A stretch of DNA of 64,000 bases, from positions 27,781,001-27,845,000 of the forward strand of contig NC_091972.1 of the NCBI RefSeq assembly GCF_036711975.1, written 5' to 3'. The notes below the pieces were generated by a model. It did not search any database. It was not told where the DNA came from and worked only from the letters and a program-made list of their open reading frames with translations. Of this stretch, positions 50,813 through 62,297 are shown piece by piece (position 1 is the stretch's first letter; each line of letters opens with the position of its first letter). The DNA comes from Onthophagus taurus. Its lineage: Eukaryota > Arthropoda > Insecta > Coleoptera > Scarabaeidae. The position numbers were made by a program, and so were the translations under genes.

Positions 50813-51199
50813 ATAAGATATATATACAATGTGTCCCCGGATTGTGTACCCGTAACCCGAAAGGTATAATTGACAACAAATTTTTGAATTCAAATTCCAT
50901 CTTTTGCAATTAAAGTCTGGATGTCATAAAACGAAATATAACCAAGTTTTACGTCAAATTTCCTCAAAGTACCACAGATAACGCAAGAAGTTTGTTAACC
51001 GTTGCAGGTAAAGTGGTCTTTCTGAGCAATGTACAACAAAAGTTGATTAAGATAAAATGTTTGTTATGTTAAATTATAGCGATATGCAGAATTTTATTAA
51101 TTTAGCATATAAAAGAAAAATGAGTTTTTTCTTGAAAATTTTTTTCTAATATTCCGTTTTATAATAAATACAAATGACCTAAGTGAACTAACAATTATC
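50813..51199. repeat. Mariner-type tip and AT-rich spacer
   Basis: CAATGTGTCCCCGGATTGTG at about 50,828 follows TATA and resembles the CAGTATGTCCCCGGATCGAG tips of mariner B1/B2. No partner end or transposase was found, so this is probably a relict end. Confidence 0.4.
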
Positions 51200-51224
51200 A
51201 TTTGATAGCTTAGCTTTAGCCTAT

Positions 51225-51692
51225 TGTCAAATATTAATTGGCCATGTTTACATTACAACATAAAATATTTATAGTGCAGTGCTATGGATTGGCCTCGTAT
51301 TCCAACTCGTTAACAACCACTTCTTCCTTATACTCTTTCAACTGTCTTAATGGCGTAAAAATTTCATTTTCCGTGGGAGGATGGAATTTTGTTAAAGCCG
51401 CTAATTTCGCTCCTTTCGGTAATTGGGCGTTATCGTTCCATGGACCATTTAAATCGGACTCATTTAAACTCGGTTATGCATTGAACTGTAGCTGAATTTT
51501 ATCATTCGTGTTTTCAAATAATTTTTGATAAAGTTTAATCATTTGGTACAATTTATCGTGTAAGCTTGCGTTAAGCTTACGCCGCGCGCCGTTATAAGAA
51601 GGCAGTATTTCATCAAGGATTTCAACGACCGATACCGGGTTATAAGTGATTTCTTTGGAATCAACTCTTGGTTTTAATGATGTTCCAGTCAT
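51225..51692 (-). pseudogene. Unidentified protein-coding remnant, one in-frame stop
   Basis: A reverse frame from the ATG at 51692 reads TGTSLKPRVDSKEITYN, VVEILDEILPSYNGARRKLN and a helix-rich LYQMIKLYQKLFEN. A TAA comes at 51474-51476. The same frame then continues with SDLNGPWNDNAQLPKGAKL, TKFHPPTENEIFTPLRQLKE and VVVNELEYEANP before the next stop. Open reading on both sides of one stop suggests a recently broken gene of about 145 residues or a fragment of a larger one. I do not recognise it; a mobile-element accessory protein or capsid-type protein is possible. Confidence 0.5.
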
Positions 51693-51699
51693 TTTAATG

Positions 51700-52009
51700 A
51701 TAACCGCATGGGCAAAACAATATTTTAAATAATCTTGAATTAATTAATTTCAAGTAAAACACTTAGTTAATGGAAAATAAATGCGATAATTTATCATATC
51801 AATTAATATTCCTTCAACATGAACGTTGATTTTTCTCCGGGAAAGCATAAAACACCATTCTTGTTATACATTATGAGGAATAGTTTGGATCTGAGTTCTC
51901 CATGAAAGAATAGGAAATAGTCAGTATCTATGAAAACAATTAAAATTGATTTGTTAGTAAAAAAATAAAATTAAAATTACCGTTCCGTCTTAAGATTATC
52001 TCGGAACTA
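51700..52009. other. AT-rich spacer
   Basis: No gene or repeat recognised. Confidence 0.3.
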
Positions 52010-53092
52010 CACAGGAAAAAATATAGAGTAAAAATCAACTCTAAAACATGGTTCAGATCGGTCCAATTTATTTAGAGTTATTTTTTTTGCACTATATAGT
52101 GTAGATGAATAGATTAAAAATTTACACTAAATAGTGAGAAGATGGTGTTTATTAAATAGTGTAAAATCGTTACTCTATAACAGTGTATTATATGTAATCT
52201 AACTAGATGTTGTCGTGACTCTAATTAGATACATTTCTAATCTAATCAGTGTAAATTATTAAAAATTCGCTCTAATTTTACTCTATTAATTGACAAAATA
52301 TCACTAAATAGTGTGTATCTTCTACTTATTAGTGTTAATTTTTAATAGGAAGTGGAGTATTTTTAGGGAAGTTTTACGTTTGTAATAAAAATCAAAATTA
52401 TAAAATATTTGTTTTTATTTTTACTTGTAATAACTTAAATTTAAAAAAATTAAATTCTGTTTATATACATATGTATATATTTTAAAGTTTCCACCGAGTC
52501 ACCATCAAAACTGCATCTAATGAGTCTTCTATAAGTTTCCTATATGTATAGTTGCACCAAGTTGCACATACTTACCAATCTTCACAAGGAACTTGTATGT
52601 AAAATCTTCCGGAAGTTCCACTAATTTCACATCATGAATGTTTTATTTTGGCAAACATAATTAAAATAAAAATAATCGTTTTTTCTTTCTATATCGCGTA
52701 AATCAGGTCTCGAGACGCTATCGAGTTCCGACTCGTTTAGCAGATGACCGTTAAATTTTAGCTGTATCACACCACATGTTGATCACGTGGTACCGACGAG
52801 TAACCCCGAGCAAAATAGTGCGGTGCCTACGAAGTACCCGAAGGAAAAGCACACGTCTAGTGTAAAATTTAATGTTTTATATATTACATAACTTCACTAA
52901 CATAAGTAAAAAAGAACTCTCCTTTAGAGAACTGTAAAAACTACTCTATTAAGTGAATAATATATGAACTCTATATTAATTTTAAATATAGTGTACATTA
53001 GAGTTATTTTTACCATGTGATATTACAATTTTTACTCTAATTCTTTTTACCAACTACTCTAAAATTTTTACACGACACGATTTTTTCCTGTG
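52010..53092. mobile_element. MITE with CACAGGAAAAAA ends and TA duplication
   Basis: CACAGGAAAAAAT opens at 52010 after TA, and ATTTTTTCCTGTG closes at 53092 before TA. The subterminal parts share ACTCTAA/TTAGAGT words. The interior left half is full of TAGTGTA/ACACTA words (CACTATATAGTGTAG, TTACACTAAATAGTG, TTAAATAGTGTAAA). There is no coding capacity; it is 1.08 kb long. Confidence 0.72.
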
Positions 53093-53335
53093 TATCAACT
53101 TCATTCAATGTATTTCGCTCATCTTTTAACATCTTTGTTAATGATAACGTTATTTTATCGGTCTAAAGAAAAAATGAACTAAACAATTAATGATGATTCG
53201 TAGAAGGAGAAAGTTGTGCTAAAGAAAGTTTATTAATCAAGAGATGCTTCACGCAGCCTTGTTTTTTAATTTAATATTTTTAATTAGGTACAACTTTTTG
53301 AGACGATCATGTTCTCCGAGGAAGTTACATATATA

Positions 53336-56309
53336 CAGGCAGGGTGTTTCGGTGACTCGGGGAATAAATTTAGCCACATATACCAGAATGAAAATGATGA
53401 CGATTCATGTAAAAAAAATTAGTAAAAGTCTTCAAATTTCAAAGCTACAGGCTATCAAAGTTAGGAAATTTTAACACATTATGACGCCAAATGCGTTAAA
53501 AGATTTTAAATCAAAACAAAAAAAAAAATAACGAAATTTTCAACAAGGACAAAACTAGTTTTATCACCCTGAGATGTACGCGAGTCCTCGACCGGCTCAG
53601 TGAAGAAGGGAGGGGTATTTATATGGCGCCACACAGTTAACCCCGCGTACAACACGAACTGTGACATGAGATGATGGAGTATGGTGATATAAACAACTAA
53701 CACAACAAAACATAAACGCTCAACAAAATAGGTTTTGAGTTGCAGACAAAATTTATTAAAAAAAAAACTCCCGTAAATAACAGGTAAGTAAAAAAAATAA
53801 ACTAATAACAAAACTATAAAACGGTAAACTTTTAGGTTCAAACAACAAAAGAAACTATATTGATGTTTGCGAGCTTTAAAAAAAATGAAAGTCAAAACTA
53901 AAAGGAAATTTAAATCAAAATACCAAAAAAATGAAAAATTAACCCGCGTCTGACTCCGTATGGTTGAGCTCAACGTGAAATCAAAAATTATAAAAAAAAA
54001 CATCAACGCTAAAAATAGAATTAAAAAAAAACTCGCCAAACAAGGATTTACAAAAAAAATTGAAATGATATTATAAAAAAAAAATTAAAAAGGTTTAATG
54101 TTCCAATGATTAATTAATTTAAAGATTTTCTTAAGGAAAATCAAATAAAAAAAATATATATAAGATACAAATTCTTCAATGACCAAAATAATAGTATGTT
54201 GTTCTATCTGACCTTTACTCCAAGTCTTGATCACCGGCCCGATTCGAAATAAATCCTCAGCAACAAATTCTGATGACTCAGGAAAGGTAAGGTAATATTC
54301 TTTGTTTTGTTCCAAAAAAATAATTAAAATCCTTAGGATGTAATGGAAATTATACCCTTGGACAATGGTTCCAAAATACCAACAAAAAAAGTTGTTCCAA
54401 TAAGAGATGCCAAAAGTTGCTCCCCTCAATAAAAACCTGGATATAGAAATTTAAAAAAATGAAACGTGGAAATATTAGATTTAAGAATTTTTGTTTGTAG
54501 GATAGTTTTTCTTTTTAAGTAGTTAGTAATTTTTTTTTAAGTAGTTAGAAAATTTTTTTTTAAAGTAGTTAGATTTTTTTTTGAAAAATAGATTTAGTAG
54601 ATTGTTAGTTTAAGAATCAAAAGAAAAATATAAAAGGGTGAACGAATATGCCAAAAACTAATTAATAAAGACCTTACAAAAATGCTTACCTCTGATGTTC
54701 GAGGTTTAACCAGAGGACAGAAGAAAATGCAATGAAATACGTTGCAATCCGGAATCTCCGTACAATTTGGTAAAAGAAAAACACTTTTCCAAAACTTTAT
54801 TTCGAGTGATGAATCCCACAAATATGGATTAGAAACAAAATTTTACACCAAAACCAAAAATGGCGAACCAACCAAAATTTCTTTAACACTCGAAAGCACA
54901 TATTGCTCTGGTAATATAGTAAGAAAGAGAGAGATCAAGAAGAAAGTTGAACGGTCTTTTATACCCAAAAATCGAAAATATCAAAAAAAAATTACGTCTG
55001 CGCAAGATAGAACATGAATTTACGACACCCTCTCAAAAGCAAAAAGGAGAATTTTAAAGTGATAGGAGTTAAAAAGAAAAAAAAAGGAATACTCAGAATA
55101 TGTTGCTGAAAGAGAATATAATAAAATGTTATAAACAAACAAAATGTAAACAAAGTAAATAAAAATAATAAATATGTTTCCGAATGTATGCAACTCATAA
55201 CCCATTACACATAAACAAGTCACCCACACATAACATAAAAATTTCGGAATGTAACAACATTTTTCCAAATATCTTAAACACTATTTACAGTAAAGCGCTG
55301 AAATTTGGTACAGTATAAATCAATGTCATGTAAAATTTGTGAAGCAATTTATGAGTTGGATCCGTCCACTGGAACAATGCTATACAGACTGTTCCTAAAG
55401 TTTGTTTGCCCAGAACTTTTTTATTCTGTCATAACCCTACATTTATTTTTGCAGTTTCTAATAGTAAATTTAGTTTAGAAACGTTTATTACTCTTAGATA
55501 ATATTGATAAAAATCACCATTTCTGTGTTAAATGCAAAAATGTTCTGTTCCGGTTTCAATAGTAGCACTAAAACAAAAGAAATCTAAGTTTTTGAACATT
55601 TCCTTTAGTATTTTTTATTACTTATCTTGTTATTTTATGTACTTTTTTTATTATTCTTGTTAGTGTTGTCGTTTTTTTGTTTATTTTTTGTTGATTTTTA
55701 ATTTATTGTTTTTGGATTCTTTTATTAAACCAACTAAAAGAAATTAAAAATGTGATTTATCTAAATCTACACTTGGACATGTTGCATACATAATAGTTAT
55801 GACAGCTGAGTTCGATTTTCACTTCTCATTGCCAATTCAGATTCAGATTTATTTATTTATTTTTTTTAGTGTTATTGAATTCGGAGCCTAACATTTTTGC
55901 ATTTAATACGAAAACCGTGGTTTTTATCAATATTCTCTACGAGTGATAAAAGTTTCTAAACTAAATTTACTATTAGAAACTGCAAAAATAAATGTAGGGT
56001 TATGATAGAATAAAAAAGTTCTGAGCGAATAAACTTTAGGAACAGCTTGTATAGCATTGTTCCCGAGTACCGATCCAACTCACAAATTGCCTAATGATTT
56101 TCTGTGATATTAGTTGTTACACTGTACCAAATTTCAACGCTTTACCATAAATAATGTTTAAGATATTTAGAAAAACGTGTTAAAATTTCCTAACTTTGAT
56201 AGTCTGTATCTTTGAGGACTTTTACTAATTCTTTTTTACATGAATTATCATCCTTTTCACTCTACTATATGTGGTTACATTTGTTCCCCCAGTCACCGAA
56301 ACACCCCTG
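53336..56309. mobile_element. Inverted-repeat element (CAGG...GTGTTTCGGTGACT ends) with a nested insertion
   Basis: The left arm starts CAGGCAGGGTGTTTCGGTGA at 53336 after TA, and the right arm ends at 56309 before TA with the inverted sequence. Removing 53481-55256 makes the left arm continuous. It then matches the right arm from tip to about 55,560/55,880, roughly 450 bp, giving a near-palindromic element around an AT-rich centre (55,560-55,880). No transposase was seen. TA targets suggest Tc1/mariner mobilisation. Confidence 0.75.
53481..55256 (-). mobile_element. Probable solo LTR (reverse strand) inside the inverted-repeat element
   Basis: ACATT is duplicated on both sides (53476-53480 and 55257-55261). 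On the reverse strand the insert opens TGTTACATTCCGAAATTTTT and ends near GGCGTCAT, close to the TG...CA of LTRs. A good TATA box in the same direction (GGGTATAAAAGACC, about 54,953-54,966) lies about 300 bases in, as in U3. There are no retroviral genes. At 1.78 kb it would be a long LTR. The reading as a solo LTR is inference. Confidence 0.5.
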
Positions 56310-57830
56310 TATAATGTTACTGCTGTGCAATGGCCTGATAGTGAAAAACTTCTCCCAAAACAATTGTTATGTGCTGTGTGCTTAGCTTCAGTAGTAACAA
56401 ATTGGAAAGGAAAAAAAGCCAGCAGATTAGAATTTTTATATAAACTTTATGCATTGCTTTTTTTTGTTTTTATTTAAGAATGTATTAGTTTTTAGTTACC
56501 AGATTTTGATTTTCATTTCTCTTTTGATTTAAATTATTGATTGATATAAAAAAATTACTTGTTTGAAAATTCTAGAGGCGAGAAAACATTATAGAAATTG
56601 CATACTGAAAATTAAAAATTTAAAAAAAAATTATATTTAATACATACCACTTGATAATAAACAAGACTGAATAAAAATCCTTTCTTCACTGCATTGGAGA
56701 TGTCCAGAAATACATGTAGTACGGTTTCATCACTTGATCTACTAAAATAACAAAAACATTCATAAAATATATTTATAATTAAACGTGATGATAAAAACTT
56801 GGAATATTGCAATCTTACTCTCAAGTTGCGTTGGATGATCGCTTGAAAATATCCTTTTTACTTCCTTTTTGTTCGGATTTATGTAAAGGCTGAGGTCATC
56901 TTCTTTATCCAGGCATCCTTCTTAATCAATAAATAACCAGAATCCTTTTAAAAATAAATAATTAGATGGAGTTATAATTTAAAAGAAATAAATTATTACC
57001 TCAACATTTCTTTATCATACATTATATGTATGTACATCAGCAAAGAACTGTATCATTTCAGCAGTAGCTGCTTTCTCGTCCAATTCATATTCACTCGTCT
57101 CAATTATGGAAGTGGCCAATTCTTTTTAAATAAACGTAATAAAATCTAACGTAATTAATTACGCAGTAAGAAGCGTACTCACCTCAACACAATTTGGATC
57201 CATTATTACAATAACAATAATAAACGCGGTTTAAAGAAATTGAATTCCTCTCCGGTGTTTGGAGTTGTAAATACTCTTTGAGGTTCTAAATGAAGATTAA
57301 AAAAAATTGTTTGAAAAATTGAATTATGTAGAACAACCTGTACAAAGAAAACTGTCATCCATTTGCGACAACACAAATCAAAGCAATGATACCAACCGTA
57401 AATAAATAAAATTACCAACCTCAACAGAATTTATAAAAAGATTTAAACCCTTTTAAACGTTTTAACGCGTTTTAACTCACCATTTTTTCTTCAAATGGTG
57501 ACCTTCTCATTTTCGTTTAAACTGAAAATACACGAAATCTCCGAAGGATTTCAAACTTGTCTGTTGTGTGAGTGTTTCGCCATCGGACATTATTTTACTT
57601 TATTTTTCTTTGTTATCGTCCTAGAACCTTGTATTCTATTATCTTCTTTTCTTAAAAGAAAAACACTTACTTTTTTACTTTACTTATTCAATATTATTAT
57701 CATCATTAGTTTTGATTTTTTTGTAAGTACATCGGTTGCTCGACCACACCATTGCCACCAAATTCATTTCAATTTACATCCATTTATATTTTTTGTGCTC
57801 TACATCAACTATTATTATTAACTTTTGTTT
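56310..57830. other. AT-rich region with splice-like short exons on the reverse strand
   Basis: Reverse-strand open pieces border consensus-like donors. One reads DETVLHVFLDISNAVKKGFL then GTATGT (56,640-56,745). Another reads CLDKEDDLSLYINPNKKEVK, ending AGAGTAAG (56,820-56,920). A third reads ELATSIIETSEYELDEKA (57,040-57,125). MDPNCVE then GTGAGT begins at 57203. Phases do not join cleanly and one piece runs into stops, so I do not call a gene. Confidence 0.3.
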
Positions 57831-58682
57831 TTCAAATGGCTGAGTATATTTTTCTTCACGTCATTGGATACAGATTGTTTTTCTGAATCCATTGATGTAC
57901 AATACATCCATTTTGAATATAATTTTAACAGAGAACGTTAACCTGTATATACAGGTTGTCACACAAGAACGCCGCAAGCTTAACTCTGTCATTTACCTTC
58001 CGATTTTTATGAGCGAGTTATCAAATGAAATGGTTTGATGAATATTATGATTCATGCTACAAATAAACTTTTTCCAACGCCAGCTTCAATTTCAAGCGTT
58101 ATCAAGTTTTGATTTTCAAATTGCTCGGTATGTTTTTCTTCACGTTATTGATAGAGATTTTTTTTCTGAACCCATTGCTGTACAATACATTAACATTAAT
58201 TGTAATTTTAGCAGAGAAAAACAATTAAAACATTTTCCGAACATTATCTTAGTCACTTCTGCAATACTGTAGTGTGCCATAGAAAAAATAGTATTCATCA
58301 CACCTTTTCATTTGATGCCACCCTCATGAAAATCGGAATGTAAATGACAAAGTTACAGCTTGCGGCATCCTTGTGTGACAACCTGCATATACAGGTGTCT
58401 TTTCTCTGTTAATATTACATTTAAAATGGATGTATTGTACATCAATGGATTCAGAAAAGCGAACTCTATCCAATGACGCGAAGAAAAATATACGCAGCCA
58501 TTTGAAAAACAAAAGTTAATAATCGCTTGAAATTAAAGATGGCGTTGGAAAAAATTTATTTGTAGCATGCATCATAGTATTTCTCAAACCATTTCATTTG
58601 ATACCTCGCTCATGAAAATCGGAATGTAAATGACACAGTTACAGCTTGGGGCGTTTTTTATCTGACACCTGTATATTATATA
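57830..58682. repeat. Cluster of small MITE-like repeats in alternating orientation
   Basis: Related blocks containing TACAATACATCCATTTT/GTACAATACATTAACATT, TTTTTCTTCACGT and GAAAATCGGAATGTAAATGA appear at least three times, some inverted. Boundaries are palindromes of the element tips: ACCTGTATATACAGGT (57941-57956), ACCTGCATATACAGGT (58381-58396) and ACACCTGTATATTATATACAGGTGT (58665-58689). This suggests successive insertions into the TA at a neighbour's end. Confidence 0.65.
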
Positions 58683-60820
58683 CAGGTGTCCCGTTAAGCG
58701 TACGGAGCGGCTGTATCTCTAGAACGGTAAGGCCAAGAGGTTTGGGAAAAAAATCCTTATAAGCAAAGTGACCAAGAGAAATAGCTGGAAATTATTTTGA
58801 AATTCGTAATTCGACCGCTAGGGGGCGTAACTGCCATTGAGAAACATAAAATTCCCGCTATCTCAGAAACTTAGACGATGAGCTATAACTTTGACAACAT
58901 CATTTAATAGCTTGGATAATACCGCATCGCTTTTGTTTTGCGATATTTCTCATATCTGTCATAATAAGGGAGGGGGAGGCCAATGCGTTTTCATATGTTT
59001 ACATTTTAATATCTCCTAGACCATTCAACCGATTTGAATGTTTTCGGTGTTGTTTGAAAGAGCATTTTATACTCTTTTTAAAGATATTTTCAGTAAGACC
59101 GTCTGCTTTAAAACAAATGAGCTAGAGGACGTTATCTGCAGCGATTACATATTTTTGTGATTTTTGAAGAAAAGTTAAATGGAACGATACTATTTACTTC
59201 ACAGACCCTTAGTCACCTTCAAATTTGCTAAATTTTAGTGAAAACCGCATCTCGATATCGCCACCCGTTCTCGAGTTATAGAAGAAAATGTTAAAAACTC
59301 GAGTGCCATCAATCTGATCCAGTTACCTCATCGAGAAAAACAAATCACATTACCATGGTAACTGTAAACATGTCATTTACTAACGCCGAAGCGTATGATA
59401 GAGCGTATGATGATTTATTTTCAATGTTTCGGATACGATGCAACTGCATGGCAAAAATGTGCAATGCAATTACGACAAAGAAAGACATTTTTCTCTAGAA
59501 GTGTTTTTAAGATTGACTTAGCGATTACGGAAAACTGGCAAAGTGTAGCCCATTCAGACATCTCTATGAATTCGTAAATCATATTGGTGCGCAATGTGAT
59601 CCCACATAATCTGGGAACTCCGTAAACAATTGTCCACAAGAGTTCTCAAGAGAATAATATCTCCACCACGTTGTTTTACATCAGGCCTTAACAGATACCG
59701 ATTATGATAATAGACTGAACTATTACCATCGACTTTTAAATATGATTTGGGCAAATCCAAACCTTTTATCACAAATGCTATGGATGCATGAAGCATATGT
59801 CCACAAGCTGATGTAAACTTGCATAATATGCATTCTTGGTTCGAGCAAAACCCACATTGCTTTCACCCCTTTATCTATTGGGTAGACTAAACGACCTGAC
59901 TTTTCAAGAAAAACCAATGACCAGGGAAAATATGACAAAACACTAAATACCAGTAAAAACGTGTCCAGGGAAAAGACTTAGCAGCGCTTTTTTTTCGTCG
60001 AAACTAGATTAAATAAATGCATCGAGGTTTATGTAAGACATTTCGAACATTAGTGAGTTATTTTTGCCAAAAATTTAAGTTGTTCTAAGTGTTTCGGTTT
60101 ATTTTGTTTTATTATCATTGTTGATGTTTCATTGATCCGTTGGCTTTTCAACTCGCCTCAAAAATAGTTTTGAAGCAGTTCTAAGCTTGGATAAAGTATG
60201 AAGGAATTTTTAACATTTTCTTTTATAATTCGAGAATGGATGGAGATATCGAGATGCGGATTTCACTAATATTTAGCAAATTTTATGGTGATTAACGGTC
60301 TGTGAAGTAAATAGTACCGTTCCATTTAACTTTTTTTCAAAAATCACAAATATGTAACCGCTGCAGATAACGCCCTCTAGCTTATTTGTTTTAAACCAAG
60401 CGGTCTTACTGAAAATATCTTTTAAAAGAGCATGAAATGCTCTTTCAAACAAGACCAAAAATATTCAAATCGGTTGAATGGTCCAGGAGATATTAAAATG
60501 TAAACATTTGAAAACGCATTGGCCTCCCTCTCCCTTATTATGACAGATATGAAAAATATTGCAAAACAAAAGCGATGCGGTATTATCCAAGCTACTAAAT
60601 GATGTTGTCAACGTTATAGCTCATCGTCTAAATTTCTGAGACAGCGGGAATTTTATGTTTCTCTATGGCAGTTACGCCCCCTAGCGGTCGAATTACGAAC
60701 TTCAAAATAATTTCCAGCTATTTCTCTTGCCCACTTTGCTTATAAGGATTTTTTTCCCAAACCTCTAGGCCTTACCGTTATTGAGATACAGCCGCTCCGT
60801 ACGCTTAACGGGACATCCTG
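58683..60820 (+). mobile_element. Tc1/mariner element with ~600 bp inverted repeats
   Basis: The left tip CAGGTGTCCCGTTAAGCGTA is inverted at 60,802-60,820. The arms (about 58,683-59,300 and 60,190-60,820) match over roughly 600 bases with small differences, leaving an 890 bp centre with a degenerate transposase. TA flanks both ends, and the right TA is shared with the next mariner. Usual mariner ends are 20-250 bp, so these arms are unusually long. Confidence 0.87.
59395..59940 (+). pseudogene. Mariner-type transposase remnant between the long arms
   Basis: The forward strand, in several frames, shows a helix-turn-helix part (MIYFQCFGYDATAWQKCAMQ, RQRKTFFSRSVFK) and LTDTDYDNRLNYYHRLLNM. It then shows NPNLLSQMLWMHEAYVHK (the WTDE block with its Asp replaced) and NLHNMHSWFEQNPH. 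These correspond to DUF4817-type mariner transposases. At least three frameshifts occur and the C-terminal third is missing. Confidence 0.7.
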
Positions 60821-60822
60821 TA

Positions 60823-62295
60823 CAGTATGTCCCCGGATCGAGTTACAAAGAGGAAAAAAAATGTTATTACTGCTTTTTCAAACTTATCTCAGCATAAATA
60901 ATGCGTCGGATATGTTCAAACCACTAAATCGCACGAAATTTATATTCTAACTATAGAAGTTAACTAATTATTCCCATTTTTATGTAAAAATTAGAATTTT
61001 CCTAAATTAAAAATTTTTTAAGTTCAATTTACGATATGTAACCATAGAAACCATAAAAGTTACAACTTATGTTATTGAAAAAACAGACAAATCAAATTAA
61101 AATATGGCTAATTTATATAATAACACACTATGTAAGTAATAAATATTATTTATTTGTAAGTGAACAAATCAACTATTCATTCAAACAAATCACCTCCTAA
61201 TGCGGCACACATTTGAAGACGAGTGCTAAATTCTTTATAAGAATTGCGAATTTCCGCCAGTGGTAGAGATTCTATCGCATTAATTATTCTTAGCTTTAAT
61301 AGTTCTGCATCGTCTTGTAATGGTTCACTGTAAACAAATTGTTTCAATCGTCCCCAAAAATAAAAATCCATAATTGTAAGATCAGGACTACGTGCTGGCC
61401 ATCAAATAGGACCATTTCATCCGATCCATTTTTGACGAAATTGTAAATTTAACCATTTGGCACAATGTGTGAATGGTAAGCTGGGCACTGTCTTGCTGAA
61501 AGTACATTGACTGTATGAAATGTAAGGGTAATTTGATTTACATCACTCCAATAACGACAATGCTGGGAAGAAACAATGTCATTTATTGAAAAGGTGCTTT
61601 CACCCGAAAATATCATAAATTTATGAAAATTTCGGTTATTTAATATTTCATTACCAATCTCAAGACAGAAATCCAAACGTTTAGCATCATCGCCGGCATC
61701 GAAAGTCTGTCTAAATCGTAGTCTAAATGGTACAATTTTGTAAATTCTGGAGAGGTGCGATTTACTAATTTCAGTTTGTAACGCTCTTCTTCGGAGTGAT
61801 AATTTTGGAGTTTCTTGAACGGAATTTAATGCTATTAGAGAAGCAGCGTCTTCCTCATTTAGTCCCTTTGTCTGCTTCTTTATGGATAATACAGAACCCG
61901 TTTCCAAAAATATTTTCATAAGTTTGCGAGCCCCAACATGAAATATTTTTGTGACCGGGTATTGATTCACTAGTACCATAGCACAGTACTAAATAAATTC
62001 TCTCTTTCATGGTTAGCATCGCATGAAAAGACTTAATCTCACTGACATAAGTTGTAACTTTTATGGCTTTTATGGTTACATATCATAAATTGAACTTGAA
62101 AATTTTTCAATTTAGAAAAAAGTCCAATTTTTACATAAAAGTGGGAATAATTAGTTAACTTCTATAGTGAGAGTATAAAATTCGTGCGATTTAGTAGTTT
62201 GAACATATCCGACGCATTATTTATGCTGAGATAAGTATGAAAAATCAGTAATAAAAATTTGTTTCCTCTTTGTAACTCGATCCGGGGACATACTG
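60823..62295 (-). mobile_element. mariner-type element B2 with ~250 bp inverted repeats
   Basis: The left tip CAGTATGTCCCCGGATCGAG starts at 60823 and the right tip CTCGATCCGGGGACATACTG ends at 62295. TA lies at 60821-60822 and 62296-62297. The inverted repeats extend about 250 bp. This is the fuller relative of the truncated copy at 44,517-46,104. Confidence 0.9.
61177..62000 (-). pseudogene. Mariner-type transposase of B2, broken
   Basis: The reverse strand from about 61,980 reads RKLMKIFLETGSVLSIKKQT and LSLRRRALQTEISKSHLSR (HTH). It continues with FMIFSGESTFSINDIVS (first catalytic Asp position changed, normally FSDESTF), CRYWSDVN, then after stops MDFYFWGRLKQFVYSEPL and ELLKLRIINAIESLP. 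Truncations in the middle remove the second catalytic block. It is inactive. Confidence 0.82.
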
Positions 62296-62297
62296 TA

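Noticed and set aside
53506-54429. Reverse-strand ORFs of 177 and 114 codons
   Set aside because: They are Phe/Leu-rich by AT composition, lack motifs and fall in the probable solo LTR.
57495-57821. Forward ORF of 108 codons with hydrophobic stretches
   Set aside because: The composition follows T-richness. There is no plausible promoter or homology, and it overlaps splice-like signals on the other strand.
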